DNA from: Acidobacteriaceae bacterium
GTDB lineage: Bacteria > Acidobacteriota > Terriglobia > Terriglobales > Acidobacteriaceae
NCBI GenBank assembly: GCA_003134995.1
Contig: PLDC01000028.1
Coordinates: 248,001-312,000, forward strand
Direction: 5' to 3'
Length of the DNA stretch: 64,000 nt
The translations under genes were made by a program, and so were the position numbers. Below, piece by piece: positions 9,093-18,200 of the stretch. Numbering within the stretch: the first letter of the stretch is position 1; every line of letters begins with the position of its first letter. The notes beneath the pieces were generated by a model. The model was not told where the DNA came from, did not search any database, and saw only the letters and a program-made list of their open reading frames with translations.

Positions 9093-10049
9093 TTACTGTG
9101 CGGGAGTTCCCGGAGCGCTGGGAGTCTCCGGGGCACCGGCCGTCACTTCGGGTACAGCCGTCTCGATTTTCACCGTCGCCAGAATCTTTTCCAGTCGCTG
9201 AAAAACTTTCTCGCGATCCACATGCGTCGCGCCACCCTCGTTCTCGGTCCCCAGAGTCGCAACCTTGAGCGCGAACTCGTAGCAAGCGCCATTCTCGAAC
9301 ACGTGGTAGTACTTCGACGCTACCTCGCGAGTTCCTTGACTGGCAAGGGATTCGGAAGACTGCAGTTCTAGGTCGCCAATCATCAACTTCGACGATTGCA
9401 GCTTCGACGGTTGCGTGGCGGCTGAAGTTGCGGTCTCAGTCGGAGCCGTAGCATCGGCCGATTCCGTTGTTCTGGCCTCGGAGAATTCTCCACACTGCTC
9501 CGCCGTGAGTTCTTTGTTGACGCTCACGCCGAAGAAGGCCGACGCGAGATCGCTATTGGGATACGCGGATTCAGGAAGCGCAACCGCCGCGAGCGCAACT
9601 CCGCCGGGCTGCACGAAGTCCATCAGCAGCGGATCGGATGAGACAAGTTCGTTGGCGGCTGTGCCCGTTTCCAGAGCGTACTTGCGCGGATATTGAAACG
9701 AGATGCCAGAAGTTTTGTCGGCATACGTCACAGTCGGCGGAACTTTGCGGGCAACTTTCTTATGCACAGGCTTGGCGGCAGCTTGTACCGCTGGCGTCGC
9801 TGGCTCGGTTGCCGGAGTTACTGTGGGCGGTATCGGCTGACTCATCGCGGTCTGATTGGTCGAGCTTTCGGTTTTGGGTTTCTCGCTGGAACATCCGACT
9901 GCTAATGAACAAGCGATCAAGAGCGCGGCGAATACCAGGGTGCTGGTGTTGTTATCAAAGTTAGTGTTGCTCTTACCCCACGCAACGGAATCATGCGTTG
10001 CCGGGATGGTGCGAACTGCTGTGGCGCTGAACAGATTGATACGGGTCAT
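9093..10049 (-). CDS. Predicted lipoprotein of unknown function
   Basis: The start is firm: AGGAGGTGA lies 7 bases before ATG at 10049. A hydrophobic segment (LVFAALLIACSLAVGC) ends in a lipobox with Cys53, so the mature protein should be lipid-anchored. The 36 residues before the hydrophobic core are unusually long for a lipoprotein signal. After a Thr/Pro/Ala-rich linker, residues about 105-318 form a compact domain starting TYADKTSGISFQYPRKYALE, a pattern seen in small secreted domains of the PsbP-like type. I do not assign a function. It is transcribed toward thiE and ends in a convergent terminator. Confidence 0.75.
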   Translation of the reverse strand: MTRINLFSATAVRTIPATHDSVAWGKSNTNFDNNTSTLVFAALLIACSLAVGCSSEKPKTESSTNQTAMSQPIPPTVTPATEPATPAVQAAAKPVHKKVARKVPPTVTYADKTSGISFQYPRKYALETGTAANELVSSDPLLMDFVQPGGVALAAVALPESAYPNSDLASAFFGVSVNKELTAEQCGEFSEARTTESADATAPTETATSAATQPSKLQSSKLMIGDLELQSSESLASQGTREVASKYYHVFENGACYEFALKVATLGTENEGGATHVDREKVFQRLEKILATVKIETAVPEVTAGAPETPSAPGTPAQ

Positions 10050-10154
10050 GGTTGGTCACCTCCTGCTGCTGAAGCAGCGCAAGTGATAATGCACAGCGGG
10101 GGCCAATGAGTTGGGCGTTGATTTTACGGGGGTTAGAACACGGCAAGTGGCACG

Positions 10155-10180
10155 ACATCGTGGCGCGCCGGACACGATGT
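10155..10180 (-). terminator. Hairpin downstream of yceH
   Basis: ACATCGTG (10155-10162) and CACGATGT (10173-10180) form an 8-bp stem with a 10-base loop, 35 bases past the yceH stop. No T-run follows, so it may be a processing or Rho-associated hairpin rather than an intrinsic terminator. Confidence 0.4.
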
Positions 10181-10215
10181 GGTACAGAGGACACGGCAAG
10201 AGTCACATTTCGCAA

Positions 10216-10875
10216 TCATTCAAACTGTTTGCGAAATGTGGCGAGCTGTTGCCGGATGTCCGCGACTTCACTTTTCAGTTCCGCCACTTCGCTTTCGAGG
10301 ACGGCAATGCGGTCGTCGTCCGCCGCAGGTCGGGCTACAGTTCGAGCGGGCGCAGCCTCTACGGCAGGCGCGCTGCCGGAGAGCAGATGCATGTAGCGCG
10401 ACTCTTTCGTGCCCGGCTGTCGCGGCAACACAGCGACCAGCGGGGGCTCGCGCTGGCTGAGCCGGTCGATCGTCGCATGCACGTCTTCCAGTTCTTCGAA
10501 TCGATACATGCGTTCGGCGCGGCCTCGCAATTCCCCGGGAGTTTGCGCGCCGCGTAAGAGCAGCACGCATAGGATCGCGATCTCACGGCGGTCGAAGTTG
10601 AATACTTCCTGCAGGCGGTGCTCATATTTCGTAACTCGGCCGTCAGCGCCGCTGGCCGGGCCCGCCAAGCGCTGCCTCTGCAGCGATTCCAGCGAGGCGC
10701 GCACCGCATCCTCGTCCAGCGTCATCACGGGGTCGCGGTTATTTTTCTGACTACACGCGTTCACCAAAGCATTCAGCGATAAAGGATAGTAGTCAGGAGT
10801 GGTGATGTCCTTTTCGATCAACGCACCCAGCACTCGCACTTCAACATCACTCAGAAGGTCCACGCGCATCCCCAT
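10216..10875 (-). CDS. yceH: YceH/UPF0502 (DUF480) family protein
   Basis: The 219-residue protein matches the YceH architecture: two winged-helix domains beginning LSDVEVRVLGALIEKDITTP, with the family stretches YYPLSLNALVNACSQKNNRD and FNFDRREIAILCVLLLRGAQ, followed by a C-terminal coiled coil (about residues 188-219, EVAELKSEVADIRQQL). The role is unknown; the winged helices suggest nucleic-acid or protein binding. An Ala/Val-rich linker at about 170-185 separates the coil. The gene is divergent from the GT-C-like gene at 10892, with only a short gap. Confidence 0.9.
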   Translation of the reverse strand: MGMRVDLLSDVEVRVLGALIEKDITTPDYYPLSLNALVNACSQKNNRDPVMTLDEDAVRASLESLQRQRLAGPASGADGRVTKYEHRLQEVFNFDRREIAILCVLLLRGAQTPGELRGRAERMYRFEELEDVHATIDRLSQREPPLVAVLPRQPGTKESRYMHLLSGSAPAVEAAPARTVARPAADDDRIAVLESEVAELKSEVADIRQQLATFRKQFE

Positions 10876-10891
10876 TGAAAAAAGTCGTTGA

Positions 10892-12706
10892 GTGGATTTT
10901 ACTGCACTCGTGAGGAGCGGACGAACAAGGTATGCTTATGGGCTGTGTGACGCGAGCATGGATCTTCTGCAAATGTTGAATCCTACTTTGTGCGCCGGAC
11001 TGATTGCCCCGTGCGCTTTTTCTTTGGAGTTGAAATTTCTCAAGCCCGCTGCGGCGGTAGTGATCCTCATATTTTTGCAAATCAAGTTTTCGCACACATG
11101 GCTCGGAACGCTGGGCCTGGAGAGGCTGGAAGAATTCAGCAAAAGGATCGCATCGAGAAAGCGACTTTGCGTTTTGTTAGTGGGCTTTTCCCTACTCGTG
11201 ATTCGATCAGCGCTGATTCCCGTATCCGGCATTCCGCTGCCTCGCTATCATGACGAGTACAGCTACCTGCTTGCGGGAGACACGTTTGCGCACGGCCGGC
11301 TGACGAATCCACCGCACCCGATGTGGATGCATTTCGAAACTTTCCATGTGATCTGGCACCCGACGTATATGTCGATGTATCCGCCGGGACAAGGGCTGGT
11401 GCTGGCTGCCGGCGAGATCTTGGGCAACGCGTGGATCGGACAGTTGATGTGCGCGGCGCTGATGTGCGCGGCCATCTGCTGGATGCTGCAAGGTTGGATT
11501 CCGCCGCGCTGGGCGCTGCTGGGCGGAGTTCTTGCCATTCCTCGCCTCGGCTTTCTGAGTTACTGGACCAACGGATTCTGGAGCGCGTGTCTTCCAGCAC
11601 TCGGAGGAGCGCTCGTGCTCGGTGCCTTGCCCAGAGTCAAGCAACACTTGCGTTGGCGCGATTCCGTGATCATGGCGATCGGCTTGTTCATTCTCGCAAA
11701 CAGCCGTCCGTATGAAGGACTTCTATTGAGCGTTGGGGTTGCGATTGCTTTATTGGCGTGGATGTTTGGGAAAGACGGACCTCCGTTGCGCATTTCATTT
11801 GCGCGGATCGTGTTGCCTCTCGTTTTCGCCCTCACTCCCCTCGCGGTTTGGACCGGTTATTACTATTACCGCGTCACCGGAAATCCTTTTCGCATGACCT
11901 ATGACATCAACCGCCAGACCTACGCCATGGGACGGTATTTCATTTGGCAGAAACCGTGGCCGCAGAAGACATACAACCACCCAAGGATGGAGGCTCTATA
12001 CCAGCGGGAAGTTAGAGAGACAGAAGAGAATCAGAGTCTAAGCGGATTCATTTGGCGATGGCGCATCAAACTTTATTATTTCTGGCAGGTCTATCTCGTT
12101 CCGCCACTGCCGTTCGTGCTCATCGCGCTTCCATGCGCGGCGCGCGATCGCAAACTGCGCGTGCCTTGGATCATCGGCGGCATCTTTGCCGCCGGCCTCG
12201 TGATTGAGACCTGGGGCTTACCTCATTATTTCGCTCCAGCCACGGCGTTGGTGTTCTTGATTCTGATGCAGTGCATACGGCATTTGCGCTTATTCCGCTG
12301 GCGCGCACGACCAGTGGGTCTGGCCTTTGTACGAGCCGTCACGGTGATTTATATCGGCGCGGTCGTGCTGCGCGTGGCGTTGGCAGTAACGCACATTCAT
12401 CCCGAACCGGAGTGGCAACACGGAGACATCGAGCGGGAGTCGATCGTGCAGCAACTGAAAGCGCTGCCCGGCCAACACGTGGTCATGGTCAGTTATTCTC
12501 CTGATTTTGATCTCGACCGCGAGTGGGTCTACAACCTTGCCGACATCGACGGCTCGAAAATCGTGTGGGCACGCGACATGGGGCCGGAGAAGAATCGGGA
12601 ATTGTTGGCGTACTATCATGGCCGGCAATTCTGGATGGTGCATGCAGGCTCGTCGCCTCTCCGCATTGATCCGTACCGCGAATCAGCGGCGGGCGCTGGG
12701 CTCTAG
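10892..12706 (+). CDS. Polytopic membrane protein, possible GT-C-type glycosyltransferase
   Basis: About 10-11 hydrophobic helices are visible across 604 residues. The first periplasmic loop contains [20 protein letters not shown] (near residue 120), an acidic DE motif placed as in GT-C enzymes of the ArnT/PMT type, followed by a His/Pro-rich stretch ([13 protein letters not shown]). A polar C-terminal region of about 100 residues follows the last helix. This supports a lipid-linked sugar transferase as a hypothesis only. The start is uncertain: GTG at 10892 is the outermost, ATG at 10958 is in frame 22 codons later, and neither has a strong ribosome site. Confidence 0.7.
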   Translation: MDFTALVRSGRTRYAYGLCDASMDLLQMLNPTLCAGLIAPCAFSLELKFLKPAAAVVILIFLQIKFSHTWLGTLGLERLEEFSKRIASRKRLCVLLVGFSLLVIRSALIPVSGIPLPRYHDEYSYLLAGDTFAHGRLTNPPHPMWMHFETFHVIWHPTYMSMYPPGQGLVLAAGEILGNAWIGQLMCAALMCAAICWMLQGWIPPRWALLGGVLAIPRLGFLSYWTNGFWSACLPALGGALVLGALPRVKQHLRWRDSVIMAIGLFILANSRPYEGLLLSVGVAIALLAWMFGKDGPPLRISFARIVLPLVFALTPLAVWTGYYYYRVTGNPFRMTYDINRQTYAMGRYFIWQKPWPQKTYNHPRMEALYQREVRETEENQSLSGFIWRWRIKLYYFWQVYLVPPLPFVLIALPCAARDRKLRVPWIIGGIFAAGLVIETWGLPHYFAPATALVFLILMQCIRHLRLFRWRARPVGLAFVRAVTVIYIGAVVLRVALAVTHIHPEPEWQHGDIERESIVQQLKALPGQHVVMVSYSPDFDLDREWVYNLADIDGSKIVWARDMGPEKNRELLAYYHGRQFWMVHAGSSPLRIDPYRESAAGAGL

Positions 12707-12793
12707 TACAAATGTGGTATGGGGCGGAGGTGCGCGACGGTGTAACCTTCCCCTGCGAAATTGAAAGAAACCTGCACGAGGGAAAATTGCGTT

Positions 12794-13360
12794 ATGACAT
12801 GGATTCGAACCATACCGATGTCGGAGGCCGACGAGAAGTTGCGCAAGGCGGTTGAGGCGCAGCGCGAGCTGTATCCCAAGGAGTATGCGACGCCGGTCCA
12901 CCCCGATGAATCGGGAGGGTCGACGATTGTGGGGTCGCACACGCTGATTCCAGACGCGCTTCATCACTCGTTCGCCACGTTTGGTGCGCTGATGTCACCG
13001 GACTTGCCGCTGAACCGCCGGCAACACGAAATGATTACGACCATGGTCTCGGTGACTAATCGCTGCAAGTATTGAATTGAGTCGCACGCAGAGTTTCTGC
13101 GTAGGGTGACGCTGGATAAAGAGCTGGTGGAGGCGCTGGAGAAGGATTACACGACTGCACCCATCACGCAGCAGGAGCGCGTGATGCTGGACTACGTGGT
13201 CAAACTAACCAAGGATGCAACGAAATGTTGGAAGGACGATATCGAGGGACTGCGGGCGGTGGGATTTGATGATCGCGGAATCTTGCAGATCACGCTGATT
13301 GCATCGTGGTTTAATTACATCAATCGGGTGGCGGATGCGCTGGGAGTGGGACGGGAGTGA
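12794..13360 (+). CDS. Probable selenoprotein: AhpD-like (carboxymuconolactone decarboxylase family) peroxidase with CxxU
   Basis: Two in-frame open segments are joined by a single TGA at 13073-13075. Read as selenocysteine they give one 188-residue protein of the usual length for peroxidase-related CMD-family enzymes. The AhpD active-site signature E-x11-C-x2-C-x3-H is met exactly as Glu79, Cys91, Sec94 and His98 (TNRCKYUIESH), so the TGA replaces the second Cys, the nucleophile in AhpD. Sequence after the TGA stays conserved to the family end ([40 protein letters not shown]). A perfect stem-loop follows the TGA. ATG 12794 is preceded by GAGGG. Family members reduce peroxides through a thiol relay. 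A simple nonsense mutation (TGC to TGA) is the alternative; the hairpin and intact downstream frame argue against it. No Sec-decoding genes lie in the window. Confidence 0.85.
13086..13102 (+). promoter_or_regulatory. Candidate bacterial SECIS element
   Basis: ACGCAGA (13086-13092) pairs perfectly with TCTGCGT (13096-13102), leaving the 3-base loop GTT. The loop G (13093) is 18 bases after the TGA. Known bacterial SECIS hairpins, such as that of fdhF, lie just downstream of the UGA, inside the coding region, with a G at the start of a small apical loop about 16-20 bases away; all these features match. It would recruit SelB with Sec-tRNA. Confidence 0.75.
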
Positions 13361-13379
13361 ACGTTCGGCAGGCCGGCGG

Positions 13380-13601
13380 TTAGCTATCCTTGCGATAGAG
13401 AAGGTTTCGCATGGCTTCTCTCCGAGCCTCGTTGGCCTCTTTTTGAGTCTTGCGTTCGTCGGCGTCCGCGGCTTGCTTTGATTTGGTACCGGCTTGTTCG
13501 GGCTCGCTGCACTCTGGGCAGCGATTGGCAAAGCCGGGCTTATCCGGCTTCAGTTCGAACTCTTCTGAGCAAACGGCGCATATTCGGATGGGAAATGCCA
13601 T
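13380..13601 (-). CDS. Small zinc-ribbon-like hypothetical protein
   Basis: The 73-residue product begins MAFPIRICAVCSEEFELKPD and carries two CxxC pairs, Cys8/Cys11 and Cys28/Cys31 (CAVC and CPEC), 16 residues apart, which is the spacing of a zinc ribbon or rubredoxin-like knuckle. The C-terminal half is a charged, probably helical tail rich in Lys, Glu and Ala. It converges with the selenoprotein gene, ending 20 bases from it. A metal-binding or nucleic-acid-associated role is plausible but unproven. Confidence 0.65.
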   Translation of the reverse strand: MAFPIRICAVCSEEFELKPDKPGFANRCPECSEPEQAGTKSKQAADADERKTQKEANEARREAMRNLLYRKDS

Positions 13602-13739
13602 AGAAATATTATGCTACAAGCCGGCGTGATCGGGCGGCGCATTTGCCGCGCGGGATGTACGGTTGTTCCCTTCTGCTACTAAACTTGCCTAGGGTCAAGG
13701 CTTAGGTTTGAATCGCCTCCGACTCCGTTCTTTCGCTCC

Positions 13740-16295
13740 ATGGCCGAATCGTTAGCAGAGTTTTTCCTGACGAACTTTCAGGCGCACCGCGACCAGCGGG
13801 CCTACGGGCAGCGCCGCGGCTATCGCATGGAGTGGTTCACCTATGGTCAGGTCATGGAGATGGCGTTGCGGTTTTGCCGGGAACTGGATTCGCGGAAAAT
13901 CGGGAAGGGTGACCGCGTGATGCTGTGGGGCGAGAACTGCGCCGAGTGGATTGCGGTTTTCTTTGGATGCGCTTTGCGCGGTGCGATTGTTGTCCCGATG
14001 GATCATGTGGCGTCGGCGGACTTTGCAGCGCGGGTTGCACGGCAGGTTGAGGCTAGGCTTTGGGTTTGTTCGCGGCGGCACGCTCAGCACTTGGAAGCAG
14101 CGAGTGCAATACCCATCACCGTTCTGGAAGACCTATCGCGGATAGCCGCGGGGACGCCGGCGCTACTCTCAGATGTGGTAGTCGGGCGCGACGACACTTT
14201 GCAGATTGTCTTTACTTCGGGGACTACAGCTGAACCCAAAGGAGTCGTCATCACGCACGGGAACGTGTTGGCCAACATTGCTCCCTTGGAGCGGGAGATG
14301 CGGCAGTACTTGAAGTATGAGCGCTTCGTGCATCCGGTGCGATTCTTGAATTTACTGCCGCTTAGCCATGTGTTCGGGCAATTCCTGGGAATGTTTCTGC
14401 CGCCGCTGCTGGGCGGAACTGTGATTTTTCAAGAAGAGTTGAAGCCCTCGGAGATCATCAGCACCATCCGGCGAGAGCGCGTCTCTGTGTTAGTGAGCGT
14501 GCCGCGAGTCTTGCAGTCGCTGAAACAAAAGATCGAACGTGACCTTGAGGACAGTGGGAAAATCGAGGATTTTCGGCGGCGGTTCCGCACTGCGGAAGGA
14601 AAACATTTCCTGCACCGCTGGTGGATGTTCCGCGCGATTCGCCGGCAGTTCGGGTGGAAGTTCTGGGCATTCATCTGCGGAGGCGCGGCGCTGGACGCGG
14701 AGACCGAAGAATTCTGGGGAAGGCTAGGCTACGCTGCGATCCAGGGATACGGGTTGACGGAGACAACTTCGCTGATCAGCGTGAATCATCCGTTCAAGTT
14801 GGGAAAGGGATCGATAGGGAAGGTGCTGCCCGGACGCGAAGTAAAGCTGGCGGAAGATGGCGAGATTATGATCCGCGGAGGCGGAGTCGCCGCGGGTTAC
14901 TGGGATCAAGGCGGGCAGAAGGAGGCGCCAGGCGAGGTTACAGATAAAGACGGCTGGTACCGCACCGGAGACGTCGGCGCGCTGGATGAAGCCGGTAATC
15001 TTTATTTTAAAGGTCGTAAGAAAGATGTGATCGTGACGCCGGGCGGATTGAATATTTACCCGGAGGATCTCGAAGCTGCGTTGCGTCAGCAACCGGAAGT
15101 AAAAGATTGTGTTGTGGTGGGGATTGAGCGCGGAGGAAATGCAGAACCCTGCGCTGTATTAATTCTTCGCGACGATGCCAGGGCGGCGGGAGTGGTGGAG
15201 CGAGCGAACCAGACTCTGGCGGAATTTCAGCGCATGCGTATGCACGTAGTTTGGCCTGAGCAAGACTTTCCGCGCACGAGCACGCAAAAGCCGCGGCGGA
15301 AGCTGATTGCCGAATTCGCCGCACGAGAAATTTTGCACCCCGGAGGGAAGCCCGCTGCGAGCGACAGCCCCGTAATAGAGTTGATCGGCCGCATCACAGG
15401 CCGCAATATGACGGAGTTAGATCATGAAGCGGTACTCGATGCTGATCTTTCCTCCGGGTTGGGTCTCAGTTCTCTGGATCGAGTCGAACTGATCAGCGCT
15501 CTGGAAGATCGATATCAGGTCGATCTGAGCGAAACTCGTTTCAGCGCGGTGCGCACCGTGGGCGATGTGGAACGAATGTTGAGCGGCGAAACGCGCCCTC
15601 GTGCGGAATACCACTATCCGGCATGGGTATTGCGATGGCCGATAACTTGGCTGCGATGGCTGGCGCAGTATTTGTTGATGAGGCCGGCCATGATTTTGTT
15701 GGGCTGGCCGCGGATCGAAGGTCGAGAACATTTGCGAGGATGGAATGGACCGCTGCTGGTAGTTTGCAATCACATTTCCGATGTGGATTTTGCATTTGTG
15801 CAGGCAGCTTTGCCGGCGCAGCTAAGAAATCGAATTGCGATAGCGACGCGCGGCGAAGCGTTAGAGGCCTTACACACTCCGCAGTCGACCAGAGGCTTTT
15901 TCCGAGGTATTTACGATCGAACAGGATGGGTGCTGGGAGTTTCGCTTCTAAATTTGTTTCCGCTGCCGCGCGAGGCTGGCTTTCGGCAGAGTTTCGCTTA
16001 CGCCGGCCGGGCCGTGGATCAGGGATACAGCGTGCTGGTGTTTCCAGAAGGCCGGTATACGGTGGATGGCAAGATCAGCATGTTCCGCGCTGGAATCGGG
16101 CTCCTGGCAAACAATCTCGGCATTCCGGTATTACCGATGCGAATTGTGGGTTTGTTTGAAGTGAAGAAAGAAGGCAGAAAGATAGCCCGACCGGGAGAGA
16201 TTCAAGTGGGCATCGGCCGACCCATGAACTTTGCGGCCGGCTGCGATCCTGTTCAAATTGCGCAGGAACTAAAGAACGCGGTAGAAGCGTTGTAG
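13740..16295 (+). CDS. Acyl-CoA/acyl-ACP synthetase - carrier protein - acyltransferase fusion
   Basis: Three domains occupy 851 residues. Residues 1 to about 535 are an AMP-forming ligase with the nucleotide loop FTSGTTAEPKG (158-168), GYGLTETTS, YRTGDVGALDEAGNLYFKGR and the A10-type Lys region near the end. Residues about 545-615 are a phosphopantetheine carrier with the attachment site LGLSSLDRVEL (Ser578). Residues about 635-851 are a PlsC acyltransferase with NHISDVD (His678, Asp683, the HX4D motif) and FPEGRY. The order resembles the Aas lysophospholipid acylation system but with an internal carrier domain. I infer that it activates a fatty acid, loads it on its own carrier and transfers it to a lipid acceptor. 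No membrane helix of transporter type is present. Confidence 0.9.
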   Translation: MAESLAEFFLTNFQAHRDQRAYGQRRGYRMEWFTYGQVMEMALRFCRELDSRKIGKGDRVMLWGENCAEWIAVFFGCALRGAIVVPMDHVASADFAARVARQVEARLWVCSRRHAQHLEAASAIPITVLEDLSRIAAGTPALLSDVVVGRDDTLQIVFTSGTTAEPKGVVITHGNVLANIAPLEREMRQYLKYERFVHPVRFLNLLPLSHVFGQFLGMFLPPLLGGTVIFQEELKPSEIISTIRRERVSVLVSVPRVLQSLKQKIERDLEDSGKIEDFRRRFRTAEGKHFLHRWWMFRAIRRQFGWKFWAFICGGAALDAETEEFWGRLGYAAIQGYGLTETTSLISVNHPFKLGKGSIGKVLPGREVKLAEDGEIMIRGGGVAAGYWDQGGQKEAPGEVTDKDGWYRTGDVGALDEAGNLYFKGRKKDVIVTPGGLNIYPEDLEAALRQQPEVKDCVVVGIERGGNAEPCAVLILRDDARAAGVVERANQTLAEFQRMRMHVVWPEQDFPRTSTQKPRRKLIAEFAAREILHPGGKPAASDSPVIELIGRITGRNMTELDHEAVLDADLSSGLGLSSLDRVELISALEDRYQVDLSETRFSAVRTVGDVERMLSGETRPRAEYHYPAWVLRWPITWLRWLAQYLLMRPAMILLGWPRIEGREHLRGWNGPLLVVCNHISDVDFAFVQAALPAQLRNRIAIATRGEALEALHTPQSTRGFFRGIYDRTGWVLGVSLLNLFPLPREAGFRQSFAYAGRAVDQGYSVLVFPEGRYTVDGKISMFRAGIGLLANNLGIPVLPMRIVGLFEVKKEGRKIARPGEIQVGIGRPMNFAAGCDPVQIAQELKNAVEAL

Positions 16296-16340
16296 TGTGA
16301 GGCGGATTGTCCCCAGCAATCGCTACTGGGCGCAAGAAAA

Positions 16341-16376
16341 AGGCGCCTTGACTCGCGGTTGCGAGTCAAGGCGCCT
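16341..16376 (-). terminator. Strong bidirectional intrinsic terminator
   Basis: AGGCGCCTTGACTCGC (16341-16356) and its exact complement (16361-16376) form a perfect 16-bp stem with loop GGTT, between convergent genes. On the minus strand it is followed by TTTTTC, giving a classic terminator for the kelch-type gene. Confidence 0.85.
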
Positions 16377-16413
16377 CAATGTTCGATTACAAGGTTCGAT
16401 CAAACGCTACCAG

Positions 16414-17895
16414 CTACTTGGCAGCGGCTTTGATGGTAACCTTCACCGGCTTTGAGGGAATTCCGTTCGCCACAACAAACAGTTCACTCGTGCCCGCTGG
16501 AACGGTAGAGGGAATGTCGAATTCCGTGGAAACGATCGTGGATCCCGTCGCGACACCCATGGTGCTGTGGTTATGCGTGGTGCAATAATAAATGTCCTTG
16601 GTGGTTGGGTTTTCGATGCGGATGATGGGATAGTTGGTCGCCATCTGCGCGTCGTCGCCATACATTGCGCCTTGCGACAAGCCGTTGAACTGCGTGCCCG
16701 AGATAGTATTGTTGGTGCTGCCCGCAGTCAGCGTGCTGGCGACCGAAGTGATGGTCGGCTGCCACGCAGCCTGGTAGGTTCCAGCGGCGGTGTAGAGTTG
16801 TACGGTCTTGGTCCCGTCGGTGAACAGAATCTGTCCCGTGGGCAGAACCAACATTCGTCCCGTATAGGATGGATTGCTGGAAGCGCCGCTCGGCGAAGAG
16901 ACCGGAGTCATCGTGGTGCCGTTGAACTCATAAAACTTGCTGCCAGATGCGTAGCAAGGAGAGATCGGAGCGGCGTCAACGAGCACATTGCCGTCCGGCA
17001 GGATCGCCGCCGGTCCGTCATCCACACCCAGCCCACCGGTGAAGGTCGGACCTGCCGACCAGACTCCTGTGATCGAATTGTAGATGTTCGTGTTGCTGGT
17101 TCCACCGATGGCGAAAACGGTGCCGTCGGGGCGTAATACCGCAGGACCGATCTCATAGCAAGAAGCATTCGGCAGTTTGGAAAAAGTGTCTCCGGCGAGC
17201 GACCAATCGCCCGTGCTTGGATTGTAAAGCTCAGACTCGGTGCCGTTGTTCATGTCGACGGTGAGTACGTTACCTGACGGCAACAGGGTCCAGCCCTCTT
17301 CGGAGTTCTGGTCCGCTTTGCCTGTGCCGGTAATGGTCCAGGTCAGTGTGGTTTCGTCGAGCAGAGCTTGCTGCAACTGAAACGGGCTGCATTCAGAACC
17401 GGCATAACCGCAGTTTCCCAGCATGAAGGTGCCGTTGGGCAGGACGACGCTTGATGCATCGCCAATGTGGGTCCAACCTGATGGAGGAGCAATCGAGGTC
17501 CAGGTGTTGGTGGCGGGATAGTAAATTGCGCCGCTGTTGGTTTCCGACTGACTTCCGTCGTACTCTCCGCCCTCGACCACAACGTTTCCGTCGGCCAATA
17601 CAGCAGAGCCGAAGTATAAGGGCTCGTATCCGGCTGGAGCTGAAGCCAACTCGGTCCATGTGCCGGCGAGATAGCTCCCCGTGGCGCTGGGAACGAGCTG
17701 CCACCATTTTACGCTTTGATACTGATGCACCATAACAGTTCCGTTGGTGAGCAGGAGTGCAGTGTCAGCGTCGAAGCTTGGGGAATTTGTGAGTGTCTGC
17801 CACTTCCCTGTAAGGTTTGATTCCTGGGAACTGGCGATACCCAAACAAACCATCAGGGTCAGCGTTGCAATTGCGAGTGTGCGAAAAGCCTTCAT
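16414..17895 (-). CDS. Secreted kelch-repeat / galactose-oxidase-like beta-propeller protein
   Basis: GAGAGG sits 6 bases before ATG at 17895, which is preferred over an in-frame GTG at 17916. A signal peptide (MKAFRTLAIATLTLMVCLGI, cleavage near SSQ-ES) precedes repeated kelch-like blades with DG/NG turns (VLADGNVVVEGGEYDG, AVLRPDGTVFAIGGTS, AAILPDGNVLVDA). The C-terminal domain of about 110 residues (TITSVASTLTAGSTNNTISG, then THNHSTMGVATGS) resembles the Ig-like domain closing galactose-oxidase proteins. The propeller Tyr-His copper pair expected there reads SYTGRML, without the His, so oxidase activity is doubtful. Role: probably an extracellular or cell-surface binding protein. Confidence 0.75.
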   Translation of the reverse strand: MKAFRTLAIATLTLMVCLGIASSQESNLTGKWQTLTNSPSFDADTALLLTNGTVMVHQYQSVKWWQLVPSATGSYLAGTWTELASAPAGYEPLYFGSAVLADGNVVVEGGEYDGSQSETNSGAIYYPATNTWTSIAPPSGWTHIGDASSVVLPNGTFMLGNCGYAGSECSPFQLQQALLDETTLTWTITGTGKADQNSEEGWTLLPSGNVLTVDMNNGTESELYNPSTGDWSLAGDTFSKLPNASCYEIGPAVLRPDGTVFAIGGTSNTNIYNSITGVWSAGPTFTGGLGVDDGPAAILPDGNVLVDAAPISPCYASGSKFYEFNGTTMTPVSSPSGASSNPSYTGRMLVLPTGQILFTDGTKTVQLYTAAGTYQAAWQPTITSVASTLTAGSTNNTISGTQFNGLSQGAMYGDDAQMATNYPIIRIENPTTKDIYYCTTHNHSTMGVATGSTIVSTEFDIPSTVPAGTSELFVVANGIPSKPVKVTIKAAAK

Positions 17896-18200
17896 TTGTT
17901 TCCTCTCGGGGGTCACTTGATTTATCGAACCTTATTTGTATCTGTCGAACTTTGCCTAATGCGTTGTTGCAAAGTGCACAGAGCAGAGAGGTTGCCTGGG
18001 TTGAATCTCTGCCTGAAAAGTCGAAACCGCAGGATTATATCGCGTATCAGGCGATTCAGATCGACTTGTGACTAAGATTTGACAATTAATCTTGTTCGAG
18101 ATGCGAGGGTGCAAGATATTGCATACTCGTCCGCGAGCCGAGCGATCAAACGCTGGATTTTGTCTCGAAACGTGAGCTCATGACACGGGAATGCCGCGAT
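17896..18200. other. Intergenic region upstream of the kelch-type gene
   Basis: This gap of about 305 bases lies between the start of the kelch-type gene and the end of the BNR gene, both on the minus strand. It is AT-richer than its flanks. A TTGACAATTAATC word at about 18079 looks like a -35 box on the plus strand, but no -10 box or plus-strand gene follows. I see no RNA gene or terminator. Confidence 0.45.

Noticed and set aside
12794-13360. Pseudogene broken by a nonsense TGA
   Set aside because: The TGA falls exactly at the active-site Cys, the frame stays intact and family-like afterwards, and a SECIS-type hairpin follows at the right distance. Kept only as the alternative explanation.
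18079-18120. TTGACAATTAATC, like a tac-type -35 region
   Set aside because: No -10 element at the right distance and no plus-strand gene downstream; the plus-strand frame from 18180 is a shadow of the BNR gene.
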